Numbered from the stretch's first letter, positions 37,481-50,600 are shown. The stretch: 64,000 nucleotides of DNA from Microplitis mediator (GCF_029852145.1 NC_079970.1:4588001-4652000), one strand, 5' to 3'. Notes: generated from the letters alone by a model not told the origin. Numbers and translations: made by a program.

Positions 37481-38000
37481 AATATTTCAAATAACTTAAT
37501 CTTGGGAATTTGGACAATGAGTGAAGATGTTGTATTATAAAATTTGCAACGTTTCGCTGATTTATCTCAGCTTCATCAGGTGAACTAAGAATCAAAAAAA
37601 ATTCTCCTAGTTAATACAAATATTTGACATATGAAACAAAAATAAATAACAATAAATACTCTTATGGTTAACATCCTCGCCTAGTTTTTTGTTTCACATG
37701 TCAAATATTTGTATTAGCAAGGAGAACTTTTTGGTTCTTAGTTCGCCTGATGAAGCTGAAATAAATCAGCGAAACGTTGCAAATTTTATAATACTAGCGT
37801 ACATTTTTCGCGCGCAAGCGCGCGCGTGTCGTTTTTCATATATTTATTTAAATGTATATTTTAGTGTCGTTTGTATATATTTTTTGCTTTCGACCAATCA
37901 AGTAATCGGAAAAGAGGCTTCATACATTTCATGCCTTTTTTATTTAAGGTAACATCTTCGCTTATTGTCCAAATTTCCAGGATTAAGTTATTTGAAATAA
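37481..38000. mobile_element. Fold-back element with hammerhead-like motif in each arm
   Basis: Two nested arm pairs: 37481-37531 pairs with 37949-38000 (tttcaaataacttaatc and its complement), and 37532-37640 pairs with 37687-37792 (tattataaaatttgcaacgt, gctgatttat, cttcatcagg and complements). The right arm is interrupted at about 37793-37948 by an unrelated insert with tttttcgcgcgcaagcgcgc. Each inner arm, read outward from the loop, carries ctgatga + stem + gaaac. No open frame. Confidence 0.7.
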
Positions 38001-38034
38001 TCGCTATTGTTATATAAGCTTCAAAAATTATGTA

Positions 38035-38239
38035 CCTGAAGATTGGAACGTTTTTCGCGCAACCAAAATGAAAATTTATGTAATTTGACTGCTTTAGGGG
38101 TAGTTGGGGGTGGCCTGCAATTTTCGGCTGACATACTAGCGCGTGTACGAAACATTTCAAAATTCTAGATCCAGTAGACTTTTTAATTGTCATTTTGTTT
38201 TTTGATTTTCGTTTCGCGAAAAACGTTCCGATTTTCAGG
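38035..38239. mobile_element. Short MITE, TIR cctgaa.at.ggaacgttttt
   Basis: Ends cctgaagattggaacgtttt (38035) and aaaacgttccgattttcagg (38239) are inverted and continue through tcgcg on both sides; TA at 38033-38034 and 38240-38241. Length 205 bp. The open frame that covers it on the minus strand extends into unrelated flanks and is not a gene. Confidence 0.85.
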
Positions 38240-38241
38240 TA

Positions 38242-41200
38242 CATCAAAAATTCAATTCTTTGATTAGATAATATTATTCTATTTCAATTTATAATTGAAT
38301 ATTCTTGTAGAGAACTAGAAGTATATATAAATATATATATATATACTTCTGAGGCTTAAGCAGAGTTCGTCTATTGCAGAAACTTGAAAATGAATATATA
38401 TGTATGTATGTATGTAAGGAGTATGATGAAGTTGTGATGCAGTCAGTGGATGCTGGTGGGTATTATACGTGATGTTAAAATGGCACCAGCAACCTCAAGG
38501 TATGTTCGTTAACTTTAAAGGGGTAAGTCCTTTGGAGAGAATTTCACTTTGGTGCAGTCCAAGCGCACTAGTTTTACTGTGCCATACTGCCACAAAGGCT
38601 CTTGTTACTTGATCTTCCTATTCCGATTATAGCAGCAGTTGTAGAACTGTATGTGTACAGAACTCCACAACCATTTCTATTAGCATAAACCCTGACGCCC
38701 TAAACATTGTGACAACTATTTCCATAGAATCTTACTTAATGACTCTCTGTAACACTCTTCGCAAATATTTTTCTACAAGTTTATCATGTTTTTACTCAAT
38801 TTGAATATTTATTACGACTTTGATAGTTGCCCTTTGGAAATTGTTTTAAGATTTACAATTTATGTCAAGACATCATGAATATAGAGTAAGTACGAGATCG
38901 TCATTAAAATTGAAATAGATTTTACAAACATTTCAACGATAAAAGCTTTTGAAAGTCATTTCTTGTTGATAAAGATGTCACTTTAAAACGCGGTTAGGAA
39001 GAAAGTTTTTTGAGACGATGAGGACAAATGTAACCGCAGGTAACACTTTTTTAGGCTTCTAGACCATCAACGATCATTTCTAATGAACGTAATATAAAAA
39101 GAAGGAACATTTTCTTATATATATTCAATTTAAAACTATTTGACCCCGGAGATCATATGAAAAATAAAAAAAAAACAATTTAGTTATTTTTTGTTCAGTG
39201 AGGGAAAACTAGTACAGCTATGCTGAGATCTCAAAGTGACTGCCCTTAATCGATCTCAAATTGACATCCTTTTAGATCGTATCTTAAATTTTTTTAAATA
39301 AACTGTTGATAATTGTTATCTTCATCTTTAGTCGAGTGGTTTTCACTTCGATTGCAATTAATTTTTAAAAATCTACTTTATCAACCTTCAAAAATTCTAT
39401 TTCTCTTAAAATACCATATGTGGCGTTACTAGGACTCATTAATAGAAGTAGAGAAGATAACAATTGATTTATTGCACCTTTTCTGATATTTCGACACACA
39501 CACTAACAAACTGACGCCAGCGAATTAAAATTAAATTAACAATTTTCAAGGGAGAGTAGAACATATTTGTCGCTTCGCGCTTGAAATGTGCAATGTGAAG
39601 TGCCAGAGTTATTGAATGACTCCACGCAGAGAAATTTTTAGTAAAAATTACCCAAAAAATATGATGCTGTGAGGACATGTAGTAAATATATAAATTTTTC
39701 CCATGCATATTGTAAAATATACTACTCGATAGCATGTAAATGAAGTGCGATTTCTACTAACACATGGTAAAAATTTAGTTACTGGCTAGATGTTCTGACA
39801 GTACCAAGCTGTATGGGTGCAAATGTGCAATAAATTGGACGATTTGAAAAAATTTTAAAAGTAGTGATGCCCAGAAAAAAAGGATTTCTTGGCGAAAAAA
39901 TTTTTAATTATCTCAAGAAATATTTTTTTCTGTGTACAAAAACAAAGATAATGTACAAGGCATAGTATAATAGTTTTTGTTTAACATGCCCGCTAATCTG
40001 GTAAATTTGTGTATACTTTAGTGATACCTCGTGCCACCCAGTAAATGCACCACCGAGAAATGCCATCACACATCCCCTGGCGTCCATACGCGGCCTACCG
40101 TTTCCTATAGCGTGACCAACAGTCGTAAATCAGTATCCGCGGTTGTCCGATACCTAATCCTCGTTACGTCGTAATGCCAACACCAGTTACGACAAACGTG
40201 ACAATTTTGTGTATGGATGTGCGTGCATGTACGCGTATGAGTCAATCGGGATTACCATATAGATTACACTACCGTTTAAATAAATAAATTTATTTTACAA
40301 TTATAATTAAATTATTTTTTACCAAACAATACACTTTAGTAATTTGCTAGATAAAATCTCAAACGGTTTTTATAAAAATCAATAATGTAATTATGATATT
40401 AATGATTATAAATAGATTTATTTAGTGACCTTAAACGTTGATCGTAAATTAATAGATAAAGTTACAGATAAGTTAACCTATGTTATTAAACGAAACCGTC
40501 GTTGATTAAACTTAATTTATGAATTTATCACTAAATTACTGTTATTTATGGACTGATAAATAGCTCTGATTTAAGCTCACACAGAACCTCGTAATATATT
40601 GAAGATAATTATACATTATCATCACGAATTCTGGGTTTACTAATTACGTGTTTTATTAAAAAGATTATTTTTAACACCGATGATTCATCGCAATTATATA
40701 TAAGATGTTAGAAAACACATGGATTCAAAAAAATAATTTTGAATATTATGAGAGTTATAATTTACTTATAAACTTCTTTTATTATGAGAGTTTTAGGAAA
40801 ATATAATCGAATAACTTGATTTAAAAGTTATCACGAAATGTCAGGCGATCAAACTCTACATTAAACTTCATTATAAAACTGCCAAAACATCAAGAAAGTT
40901 GTTTAACTAAATTATATAAAAGGTATAGTTTTAAAAACTAAAAGGAATAGACAATTCTAATACAAGTAAGATACATAAAAAGTTGTTGGTATTTCCGATC
41001 TAAGTTCCTTTACTTCCTTTTTTTAAAATTTTGGTAATTCAAGATATCAGTGTTAAAATTCGTAAACAAACTGAAAAATTAATAGCTTTTCAAAATTATA
41101 TATAATGAGAAGGGAAAAAGTATTAGACGTTATCTAAGAAAATCTTTCATGAAAATTTTCTTAATACTTGTGGATGAATTTTGAATTGTCATGTCATATT

Positions 41201-41366
41201 TTTAAAAAATTTTGAAAAGGGTCAGATGATTCCAGCCGAAGATTACAAAACGTAACCGAAACAACACTTTGTAGTAACTGTTAATAAAAAAAATATGCTT
41301 AGGAACTCTATTTTGACAAATCATTATAAGACAACATCACTTATATAGTAAACTGAAAAACACATA

Positions 41367-41367
<1 letters not shown>
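38242..41367. other. Non-coding stretch with two GC-richer blocks
   Basis: (tatg)4-like run at 38399-38416. 38420-38700 and 40020-40260 are GC-richer, without open frames. The mini-MITE lies at 39870-39934. No gene supported. Confidence 0.55.
39870..39934. mobile_element. 65-bp mini-MITE, TIR ccagaaaaaaaggatttctt
   Basis: Left ccagaaaaaaaggatttctt and right aagaaatatttttttctgtg form an inverted pair around a short AT spacer. The arms resemble the interior of the element at 41642-41950 (tttcttgg with an A-run), so this may be a deletion derivative of that family. Confidence 0.5.

Positions 41368-41399
<32 letters not shown>
41368..41399. repeat. (TA)16 microsatellite
   Basis: Uninterrupted ta alternation about 95 bp left of the long-TIR element at 41493. 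Confidence 0.97.
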
Positions 41400-41403
<4 letters not shown>

Positions 41404-41492
41404 AATATAAAAGAAAGACGAGTAGAACAAGTGCTGAAGAATTGAAATGGAAACGAAAATTTTTTCTTTTTCTATAATCTTGAGACATTTTA

Positions 41493-42081
41493 AACAGGAA
41501 GAAATTATTTTCGCTTGAAATGATATGGTGTCATACTAAAGCTGGCCCATGTTGGCCACCTGTAGAAATTGAAATAAATGTGTTGCAAAAATTACTATGG
41601 CCATAGTAAAATTGACAATGGCTATATCACAAATTATTGTACACTGAAAAAAAGTACTATTTTCCAAACAAGAATTTCTTGGTTCAAGAAATCTGTTCAA
41701 AATATTTGTTGTATTATTATTTTTTTTTTATTTCTAGAGAAAAGAGCATCAAAATTACTTTTGTTATTATATAAATTTGATATTATATTACGAGTAAACA
41801 AAAGAATAGCTTTACTTGAATTAAATGAAAATTATTTCCTTCAATTCTACGAATTCTTGAGACAAAATTATATACTCATAAAAATTATCAAGAATATATG
41901 TTCTTGCATCAAGTAAATGTTCTTAATAAAAGTATTTTTTTTTCTCAGTGTAAAGATTGGAAATTTTACTATGGTCATAGTTATTTTTGCAATATGTTTA
42001 TTTCGATTTCCGCCCGGTGACCAATATAGTTCGGCTTTGCTATGACACCATAGAATTTCAAACGAGAATAATTTTTCCGTG
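41493..42081. mobile_element. Long-TIR fold-back element split by a nested MITE
   Basis: Two arms of about 115 bp are inverted copies: the left arm includes tatggtgtcatactaaagc, gaaattgaaataaatgtgtt and actatggccatagtaaaatt, and the right arm has their complements ending at ttccgtg (42081). TA at 41491-41492 and 42082-42083. Removing the MITE at 41642-41950 leaves about 280 bp, nearly all arm. The open frame reported across the centre is non-coding. Confidence 0.85.
41642..41950. mobile_element. Nested MITE, TIR cactgaaaaaaagta, TA duplication
   Basis: Ends cactgaaaaaaagtactat (41642) and aagtatttttttttctcagt followed by g (41950) are inverted, TA at 41640-41641 and 41951-41952. The interior carries tttcttggttcaagaaat-type motifs. 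It was inserted into the centre of the long-TIR element 41493-42081. Confidence 0.85.
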
Positions 42082-42263
42082 TACTTCTACGAGTATTTTT
42101 CAGTAATATATTTTATATATTGTGTTGAAGTGTTTGAATTCAATTTGAATAGTTTATTGTTTTGTTCCAAAATGTATGAAGAAAATTTCACTGCCATAAC
42201 AGGTAAATTTTCTTACAAAGAAATATATATATATTTCCTATATAGGGTATTTTAAGAGCGTTA

Positions 42264-44416
42264 CACTGAGAGAAAAAAACGGTTTTCTGAACTAAGGAAT
42301 CGTAGTTCACAGACGACTCAGCTATTGAAGTCAGTTTCAGTAACTAATACGCCACAGTAAAGTGCTCTACGACTACATAGTCGTTCTTACTATTTTTAGT
42401 TACATATACTAAGATAGCAATAATGAACATAACTAGTTTAGGGAAAGTTTTTATTACTATCAGTTTAAAGTTAACATAACTATAATTTATATTGTAGTAA
42501 GAAATTTATTCTTAGTCTAATAAACATTAAGATTATTGTGATATTAATAATGTACACTTAGTTCTTCAGATCATTTATAATAGTAGCAATAAGTATTTGT
42601 GTCTAGATGTACACACTAGAAAATCGAACTTTCTGCGAATGTACTAATTTGACTTATTGTAACTAAACATTCATAGTTACCATTGCCATAATTTAGTATT
42701 GCAAGAAACAAAATTATTTAGCGATCTGTAGTGCAAATTTTGTTTTATTGTTACTGAATTCTTTTTTTTTTTATTAGCCAACGTTTATGTGATAAATACA
42801 GAAAAATTTTTTTTTATTACATTAAATGTACTTGATGTTTTTCTATTATTACAAAAATTATTTTAGGAAACATTAATGTTAAACATTAATGTCATAATGT
42901 AATTTAGTACATACTATATTACAATCAAAAAGGTTACTAGTCACTCTGTCAAATGACAGAGAAGTACTAATGCCAGAAATGTTCTCAAGCTTGGAATATG
43001 ATACTTCTGAAATAAGTTTCTTACCAGGGACACTACAAAAAGTGGGCGCGATCTAGTGGCGAGCACCGAACTACTTCCAATGCTGTTGCCTTGCTCTGGT
43101 GACTTCCCTCTCCTCCATATATATCTTTTCTCCCAAGAAATTTATCCCTTAGTTTAAGCAACTATTCTGTTTTGGTTGGAGCATGAAAAGTTCTTCCGCT
43201 AAATAATAGTACTCATTAAGAGAAATTTTATTTTTTTTAAACAAAAAAGTGCAGATTGCTACAAAAAACTAATACATCTTGCTTCAAAAAAATATCTAAT
43301 TTTAAGAAATAAAAACTTCTGTAACAAGTAAAAATTTATCTTGAATTTTTATCTCGAATCGAAATATTTTTTTCAAGTCAACATATTCCTACGCTTAAAT
43401 CGAAACATTTTTACTTATTTAAAGAGTTTTAATTTCTCAATATAGGAGATATTTTTTGTAGCAAGATATGTTAGTTTTTAGTAACAATTGCATTTTTTAG
43501 TTTGAAAAAAATAAATTTTCTCAGAATAACTACTATTTTTTTTAAGCGAGAATTTTTGTATGCTTCAACCAAAAAAAAAAAATAAAAAGTTGTTTAAGCT
43601 AAAAGGAAAATTTATTGGGAGAAAAGATACATGTATATATTATCTTGATTGATTTTCATTTTAATAAATAATTCCGAATTGATTGACAACAAAAAATTTT
43701 TACACGCCCTTTTGGTATAAAAAAAAATTTTTTTTCACTTTTTTAATCCATCTTCACATTTTTAACAATTCGGAATTGATAAGCAAAAGAAATGTTTGAT
43801 ACGCTTCTTTGGCTCAGCAGACCCAATAAGGCGTATATTTTGCAGTACGCACTTTTGGCATTAGGATCGGAATTTATAGCCAGGGAAACTAAATATTAAG
43901 GGTATCCATAACTATATTCCCCTTGAATTTTTTTTTACAGTTGATTATTAGTCAGCAGAAATATTTTATAATTATTAAATTAACTGGAAATTGATTGTTT
44001 AGACAACTAAGATGAAATAGTACGCTTGATACTTTTGTCAGTAGTAAAAGAAACTAAATAAATGCAGTTCTATGTGACGACAACTAAACTTTTAGTTGAG
44101 TCAACTATTAAAATTATTTCTACCAACTATCATACAGTCACTAAGCTAACATAGTTACTGTATCTATATTATGTTAATTGACCCAATGATAAAGGTAATA
44201 TTGTGTTCACTACTAAGCCTTGATTTAAAAAGATTGAAGTTTTGTAGTGACCATAATGAGACAAAAATAGTTTCTTAAGTTTAGTTAATGTAACTATTTT
44301 TTCGTGCTGATCCACACTAGTATATAGTTCCAGTAACAATAAAAATTGGTTAGGGAGACTATATTTTTATATCTGTCGCTGAATAGTTCAGGTTACTAAG
44401 CACTTTTCTCTCAGTG
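42264..44416. mobile_element. 2.15-kb non-autonomous element, TIR cactgagagaaaa, TA duplication
   Basis: Ends cactgagagaaaa (42264) and ttttctctcagtg (44416) are perfectly inverted over 13 bp, TA at 42262-42263 and 44417-44418. The subterminal 350 bp on each side are rich in agtaacta/tagttact motifs in opposite orientation. The middle holds a fold-back palindrome (43121-43631) and a short GC-richer stretch (43040-43115, with gggcgcgatctagtggcgag). No reading frame of 60 codons is open inside. Confidence 0.7.
43121..43631. mobile_element. Fold-back palindrome with about 225-bp arms
   Basis: The left arm begins atatcttttctcccaagaaa (43121) and the right arm ends in the complement (ttattgggagaaaagatac). 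The arms pair imperfectly along their full length (taagcaactatt/aacaacttttta, ggttggagcat/ggttgaagcat, aacttctgtaacaagtaaa near the tip) with a central loop of about 60 bp around 43375. The arms stop abruptly at both outer edges, so it is a discrete unit inside the 42264-44416 element. Confidence 0.75.
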
Positions 44417-44418
44417 TA

Positions 44419-47400
44419 TAAAAACTGCAGAACAGAAATAAAACAAAGTTTCTCCAACAGTACTATGTTTGGTAAACGTCACTTTTGCGTAAGGTTTACA
44501 ACTTTACTAAAAGTATAAAATATTTTTTATCTTACACATATAAGTCGTTTTATGTAAATTCAAATAAAAATAGTGTAATAGAAATATTATAATAATAAAA
44601 TAAATGGTAAGGAACTAGAATAACTTGAATAGTTATATAATTAATGATTGTTTAATTGTTATAAAAAGTATTATATCTATCATTTGAAAGTAAACTCACG
44701 GAGCTCTTTTATCTTTGGTAACCATAAAAAAAAGTTTGTCAAAGTAACAAAGCCAAAGTTTTGCGGGTAAAATTACTGTTGAATAATTTGTAACGCCTCA
44801 GAGATTTTAAATGGAAAATTTTGAGAAACGAAAAGTGTAAAAAGGCTCGAGGAGCAGCACCAGCTTCACAAAGAAACTGACGTACTGATAGTATAATGAA
44901 TCTAGGAGAAGACAAGTTAAAGGGACTAAAAAAATATCACAGAGATATAAAATGTTAAGTGAGTTAAAAAAATAATTATTTTTTGAATATCATTTTTAAA
45001 TTAATGCCGCCAATATTTTATAGACAAGCTTTCATTTTTATTTACTCGTTATTAGATTATTTTTAAGAATTAAAAGAAAAAAAGAAAAATTTTATTAAAT
45101 AGAAGCTAATAATTTTGGCATTGATGTTAAACTGTTAAATTATCTTTGTGTTAATTAGTTTTTTTTTGTTTATTTGTTGAATTAAAAGCTGTCTGGATCC
45201 ATGACAAATTATCTGTATTAAAAATAAACTCTAGTAAACGCAAATAAATTCGATTGGTCGTGAGAAATTTCTACAATGCATTTAAACGGATCTCTGGGAA
45301 TGAAATTACACGCGGGATTCAATATCGAGTTAATGATTCGTGACAAATTAACCAGAGTGCTATGGTATTCGAGGTCACATTGAGCGTGTGAGAATCCAAA
45401 TGCACACAAAATTACTCAATATTAAAAATATTTTACCCGAAAATAAAAAAGTTCATTTTAGAAAACAATCGATTACATTCCCATGATTTAATTTCTAGCA
45501 GGAATAAAAAAAGCCACTTCTCTATATAGTTATCAGTTTAAATTTAATAATCTGTTTCGCATGCTAGTATTACATTATATTTTATGGAATTACATCAGTT
45601 AAATGAGTTAATAATGGTAATTAGTAGAGTAGAAAAAAAAATAAGTGACACGTTATAACCAGAACAAAACACGCAGTAGGAAATGAACAATTGGTCACGG
45701 CAATTAGTAATCCGTTATAAGAATACGATAATAACCATAATGATGATTAGAGAATGATTTAGTGATTGAATCCCAGCACAGGTCAAAACGCGTAGCATGA
45801 GAAAGAAACGATATATAATGATAACAAAAGACATATATAAAAATAAGAATAATAAAAAAGATAAATGAGAAGTATAACAACAACGAAAGGTAGAGTAAGT
45901 ACATCACAATTTACAATATGAAGGTACATAAGCAGTACACACTCTAGTACACAGTATACACTATCCTACATTCAACTTCATCTAAGCAGACAACATAACA
46001 AACACAACATAAACTTTTCGGGGTCGGCAATTTGTGAATTAATTTCCCTCAACTGTGCTCATCAGGCGAATTCTATTTCCCTTCGGATTATAACCAGCTC
46101 GACGACCCGAGGGTCCTAGAAAATCAGTGTTTAAGCAATGCCCACTATCATGTTTCTTGTTTCTATCTATCACGTAAACGCTAAACTATGAAAATAACCA
46201 GGGCAAGACTAAAACTATAACCATATACTAGTATTCTGTCCTATAATGATATCTCTTTATCTTTTATTACTTCTCGTGAGTATCGTTTTAACTGTAATAT
46301 ATAATATCTACTCTCTTTTATATTACTTTAAAGGTAATATTAAAAATGCCGTAACAAAATTTTTTAATAAAAAAATTTGACATGAAAAGAGCCGTTCTTT
46401 CGCCAATAAACTTGTCCATGTTCTATTAATCAAGAGCATAGCATAGATATAAAAGTTTCAGTTATAACCTAAGTAGAATAAGTAATATAATACAAAAGTT
46501 ATAGACACAATCGATAAATTTTGCTGCACGTATATCACAACCGTATATAGAACAGACTATAGACTAAAGACTATTATTATTTTATACAATATTGCAGTAG
46601 AGACGACGTTATGTAGACGTTCAGACAAAATCTTCATATATTATGATATGAAGATAAAATAAAGATCACTTTTCATTGGTCTTTTATGAGAATCTCTCAT
46701 TATATTTTTATATATTGAGACGAAATAACATTAACTGAATATTCAGTGTGTATAAGTATAGAATTTAATTTGAGAACAAAATGCTAATTAATAGACTATA
46801 GAAATTTTATTTTTCAGTTTTAATTAAATTTATGACGCTTGTTAATTAATCTAAGTACTTTGGAAATCCGCAAGATAAGTTTAAATTATGAGTAAATTTA
46901 TGAAATACATGAGTTTAAATTAAAGTTACGTGGTTACAATTTGAAGTAAAGTTCAGGAATTTAAATATAATACTAATTAAAAAATAATTCACGTAAAATT
47001 ATCTATTTTATGTGGAAACTAAGTTAACGAGATGACCTAATTTCGGTATTAGTGAATACTAACTTTACGAAAATATTGTAAGCTCATAAGCATATGGCTC
47101 ACATTTAAATTAAATAGTAAGAACTACAATCGCAATTTAGATCGCAAACCCTGAGAGTTTTTGATGTTGAATTTATATACGACAATACGTATTCAAATAA
47201 TTACCGAGTTTCAAAAAAATATTCAAGTTTTTTAATGATAAAATTTTGATGAGATTCAAATAAAAGTTTCGTCGGATTTTATTTTCTTTTTACAAAAAGC
47301 TTTTTGCAATAACGTAATTTAGAGAAAAAAAGTGAGCAAAAAACATTCATGAAAAATATAAAATATATAAAAATTATTTGAATTCTTTTTATTAGAAGAC

Positions 47401-50335
47401 ATTGTAATATATCTAAGTCAGAAGCAATTTTTCATTGCAATCTCGTGCTAGAGAATTTACAAGACCGCATTTTCGCAGCCCTCTTGGATTATCATCAAAA
47501 AGAGGGAGAGAGAAGTTGGTGCAAATTAAACTCGAAATATTAATAGCCCGAGATTAAATCAAACTCTAGTGCAATCTTGTGTACAAGACATGTGGCTTTG
47601 GGTTAAATGTATCAGAGGTATATCAGCATTTGTCTGAGAAATATACTGAGTAACGGATGCAAAAGGGAATCGAAAACGGATGTAACGAAACCATAAATGA
47701 ATTCCTGGGGCAATGGTTGAATTAAAGATGCTGAAATTTTGATAACTGTTGTTTATAGTCACCGTTAGACATCTATTACTGTGTTTTTTTTTTCTTTCAT
47801 TAAATTGTACTGGTAAATATTATTAAATTATCAACTTATCAAATATTCACCTACGTTAAGATTCTAAAACTCAGGTTTTATCTAGTCTACCGCAAAATTA
47901 TATTAAAAGTGACACTATATTGCCATGGACACTAGTCTGATTGCGAAAGTTTATAAGTGAATTAACTCCAGAGCCACGATCTCTGAGAGTAAACCAGGTG
48001 TAGAGTATGAACCGAGAAAGTAAGTGTGAGAGAGTAAGAATCAAGTGACCACGACATCATATATATGTATATATATAGTAAGTGAAATGCACTTTTCCCT
48101 AATCCGTAACCACAGGCAAACTTCCTTAGTCCCTTTAATGTCCCAAGTGTTATATATACACCGGATGATAGAACTCGAGACGGCTAACGTAGTGTACACC
48201 GGTTGATTTAATGAATAAGGAAATTGAGCCATGGGAAATTTATTCTAAAATGCCGTAAAATAAAATAAAAGTAAACAAAATCTTGTGAAAAATATTCAAA
48301 GTCACGAAAATATAAGCTCTGGTACTAGAACGAAATTATGCCGTAAGAAACATGTCAACAGATTTTTGAATAGTTATTTTTTAGCGCAACTAGAGTAAGC
48401 GAATGTAAGTAAATTTTTAATTTAATTTATTTTTGTTGTGTTAAATGTATTTTTGAGGTATAATCCGTTGAAAAGGCACATCGTTTGTCGTGAAAATTAC
48501 ATGTCACCTTAATCCTTGACACGAATACTCCTCCGAGTCTAACGAGAGACGGTCGTGAGATTTAATGAACGAGGAAACGAAAACGAGGTTGTAAATTAAG
48601 TTAACCATAGCAGGCTGAGCTGGTGCCGACGCAGGAGTGCAACTGTTCAGCATCACCAACTAAAGGATTTAGATATGTACTTACTTACCTAAAAGTAAAT
48701 GAAGTCTCTAGCTACGGCTGCCTCTGTTGCTTTTGCTTCTGCTGTCTTGATGATTAATTTTTATTTATTTCTGTAACAAATTAAATATTATTTTTATTTT
48801 AATTAAAATTTTAGTTTTATTATATTTAAGCTGTTGAATAATGAACTAATTGATTTTATTGTTTGATTTATTTTTGTTTATTTAATACATAAAAAAAATG
48901 AAAGAAAACAAAAAGAAAGTGCCAAGGAGCATCGGTGTATACAAACAGAGTCTGGGGAAATGAAATGAGAACAAATACAATCAATTTACGCTGACGCTGA
49001 ATCACGTTCTCGTTGAGGCGAGTGGTGGAAGATAAGAATAAAAAGAAAACGTAAGGAGTGAAAAATAGAAAAAAGATAAAGTAAGTGGACTAAAAAGAAA
49101 ATAGACGAATTCAAGAATAACAGGAAAAACAAGACTCAGAAGAAGTAGGAGAAGAAGAAGAAGAAGATTCGAATCGGTTCGAGTGTAGTGTGTAGAGATA
49201 CTTGTTCTGGCAATTTAAAGCTTACTATTATTTGATGCTGTTTTTCTTTTCCTGCAAATACGTCAGTCTGCTTGGAAAAGCCTCTCCAGTGATCAAGAAC
49301 ACGAACAAGAAATAGACAAGGGCAGAATAAGACGAAAACAAAATTTTAAAATAAATAAAGATTTGAAAAAAAAATATGAATTTTATCGTTATAATTACGA
49401 ATCGAAATTTTTTTAATTTTAATCATTTTCTAAGGCGTAATTACTTTATTTATTATGGTAATGGGGTGAACTTATATTAGTGTAATTTACAAGGATAATA
49501 AACAGGGAAGAATATCATTTATATATATTTTGTCTTATAATTTAAAAAAAAATTCCATGTAATTTAGTAATTACATACAATTTAAAAACAATTATTTGCT
49601 TTGTTTATGTAACTTATTTATTCAAATAATTATATAAACATGAAAACAATGCGGGAATAATAAATCACGTAATGACCATTGAAAAATATATAAATAAAAA
49701 TAAAGTAATTACTCGCAAATAATGAGCCGGGAAATTATTCTCACGATTTTATATTATTATGAAATATTTTATGAAACATGGAAATAATCGCAAAATTCTT
49801 GTAAAAGAATTGAATTTTTATTGTCTATTTATTGAAAGTGTTTTCCGGGCCTTTCACTAACTTTAAAAACGTATATATAGATATATACTTTTTTTTACTA
49901 TTTAATTTCTTTGGTAAAAAGTTTCGCGACAGAAAAAAAACGGATGTGAAAGGCTACAGAGAAATGAAATGAGAAAAGAGGATTAAAGGAAGCGCGCGGT
50001 GGTTTTACAAAGGTAAACTTCTCTTCTCGTACTGTCGAATGAACGCGAGACAATGCAAAAAAAGTGTAATTAAAAATGGACAGACTAATTAAATTAGAGA
50101 AATTACTGCTTCTTGTGTATAGGTTTTTTAAAAATTCATTAAAGAAATTAAAAGTATACAATATTTATAATTACTTTCTTTCTGTCATCGGATATCACAT
50201 TTATAAAAAACGGAAACAAGCCTTCAGATATCATTGTATATAACAGAAGTATTCAGGATAAATTACTATACGAAAATATTTACCAATCAATTCATATTCA
50301 ACTCCATGTAATTACATAAAAAAATTTTTTTTAGG
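44419..50335. other. Long AT-rich non-coding stretch
   Basis: 46015-46130 and 48460-48660 are GC-richer. 49020-49180 is GA-rich, ending in a (gaa) run. Short open frames occur but none is recognised or supported by splice signals. Confidence 0.5.
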
Positions 50336-50600
50336 TTCCCTTCGGAGTCAAATTCACTTCGAAAGGGAGTTTATTTTAATATCGTAACTCCGTCTTTGAG
50401 TGAATGCGGATTGAGATAAAATCTAGATCATTCCGGTGAAAAAAAATTCCTTATTTACTCCGTATGCGGGGTAATTTTTTAAAAACTCCGGAACTCAAAA
50501 TGACGGAATGGATTCGGAATGAAGTAAAATCTGCAACCACTCCGATTTCACTCCCGATTTTGTACAGAGTATGAACATTAACATTTGGGATATTAGCAGA
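50336..50600. repeat. Stretch with repeated ctccg motifs, probable MITE remnant
   Basis: tcccttcggagtcaaattca then cttcgaaaggga forms a hairpin at 50339-50370, and actccg or its complement recurs at 50386, 50456, 50485 and 50541. The internally repetitive design resembles other MITEs in the window, but clear ends are missing. Confidence 0.35.

Noticed and set aside
37861..38247. 128-codon minus-strand open frame
   Set aside because: It spans the unrelated arm of the fold-back element and the whole 38035-38239 MITE, so it is a chance frame.
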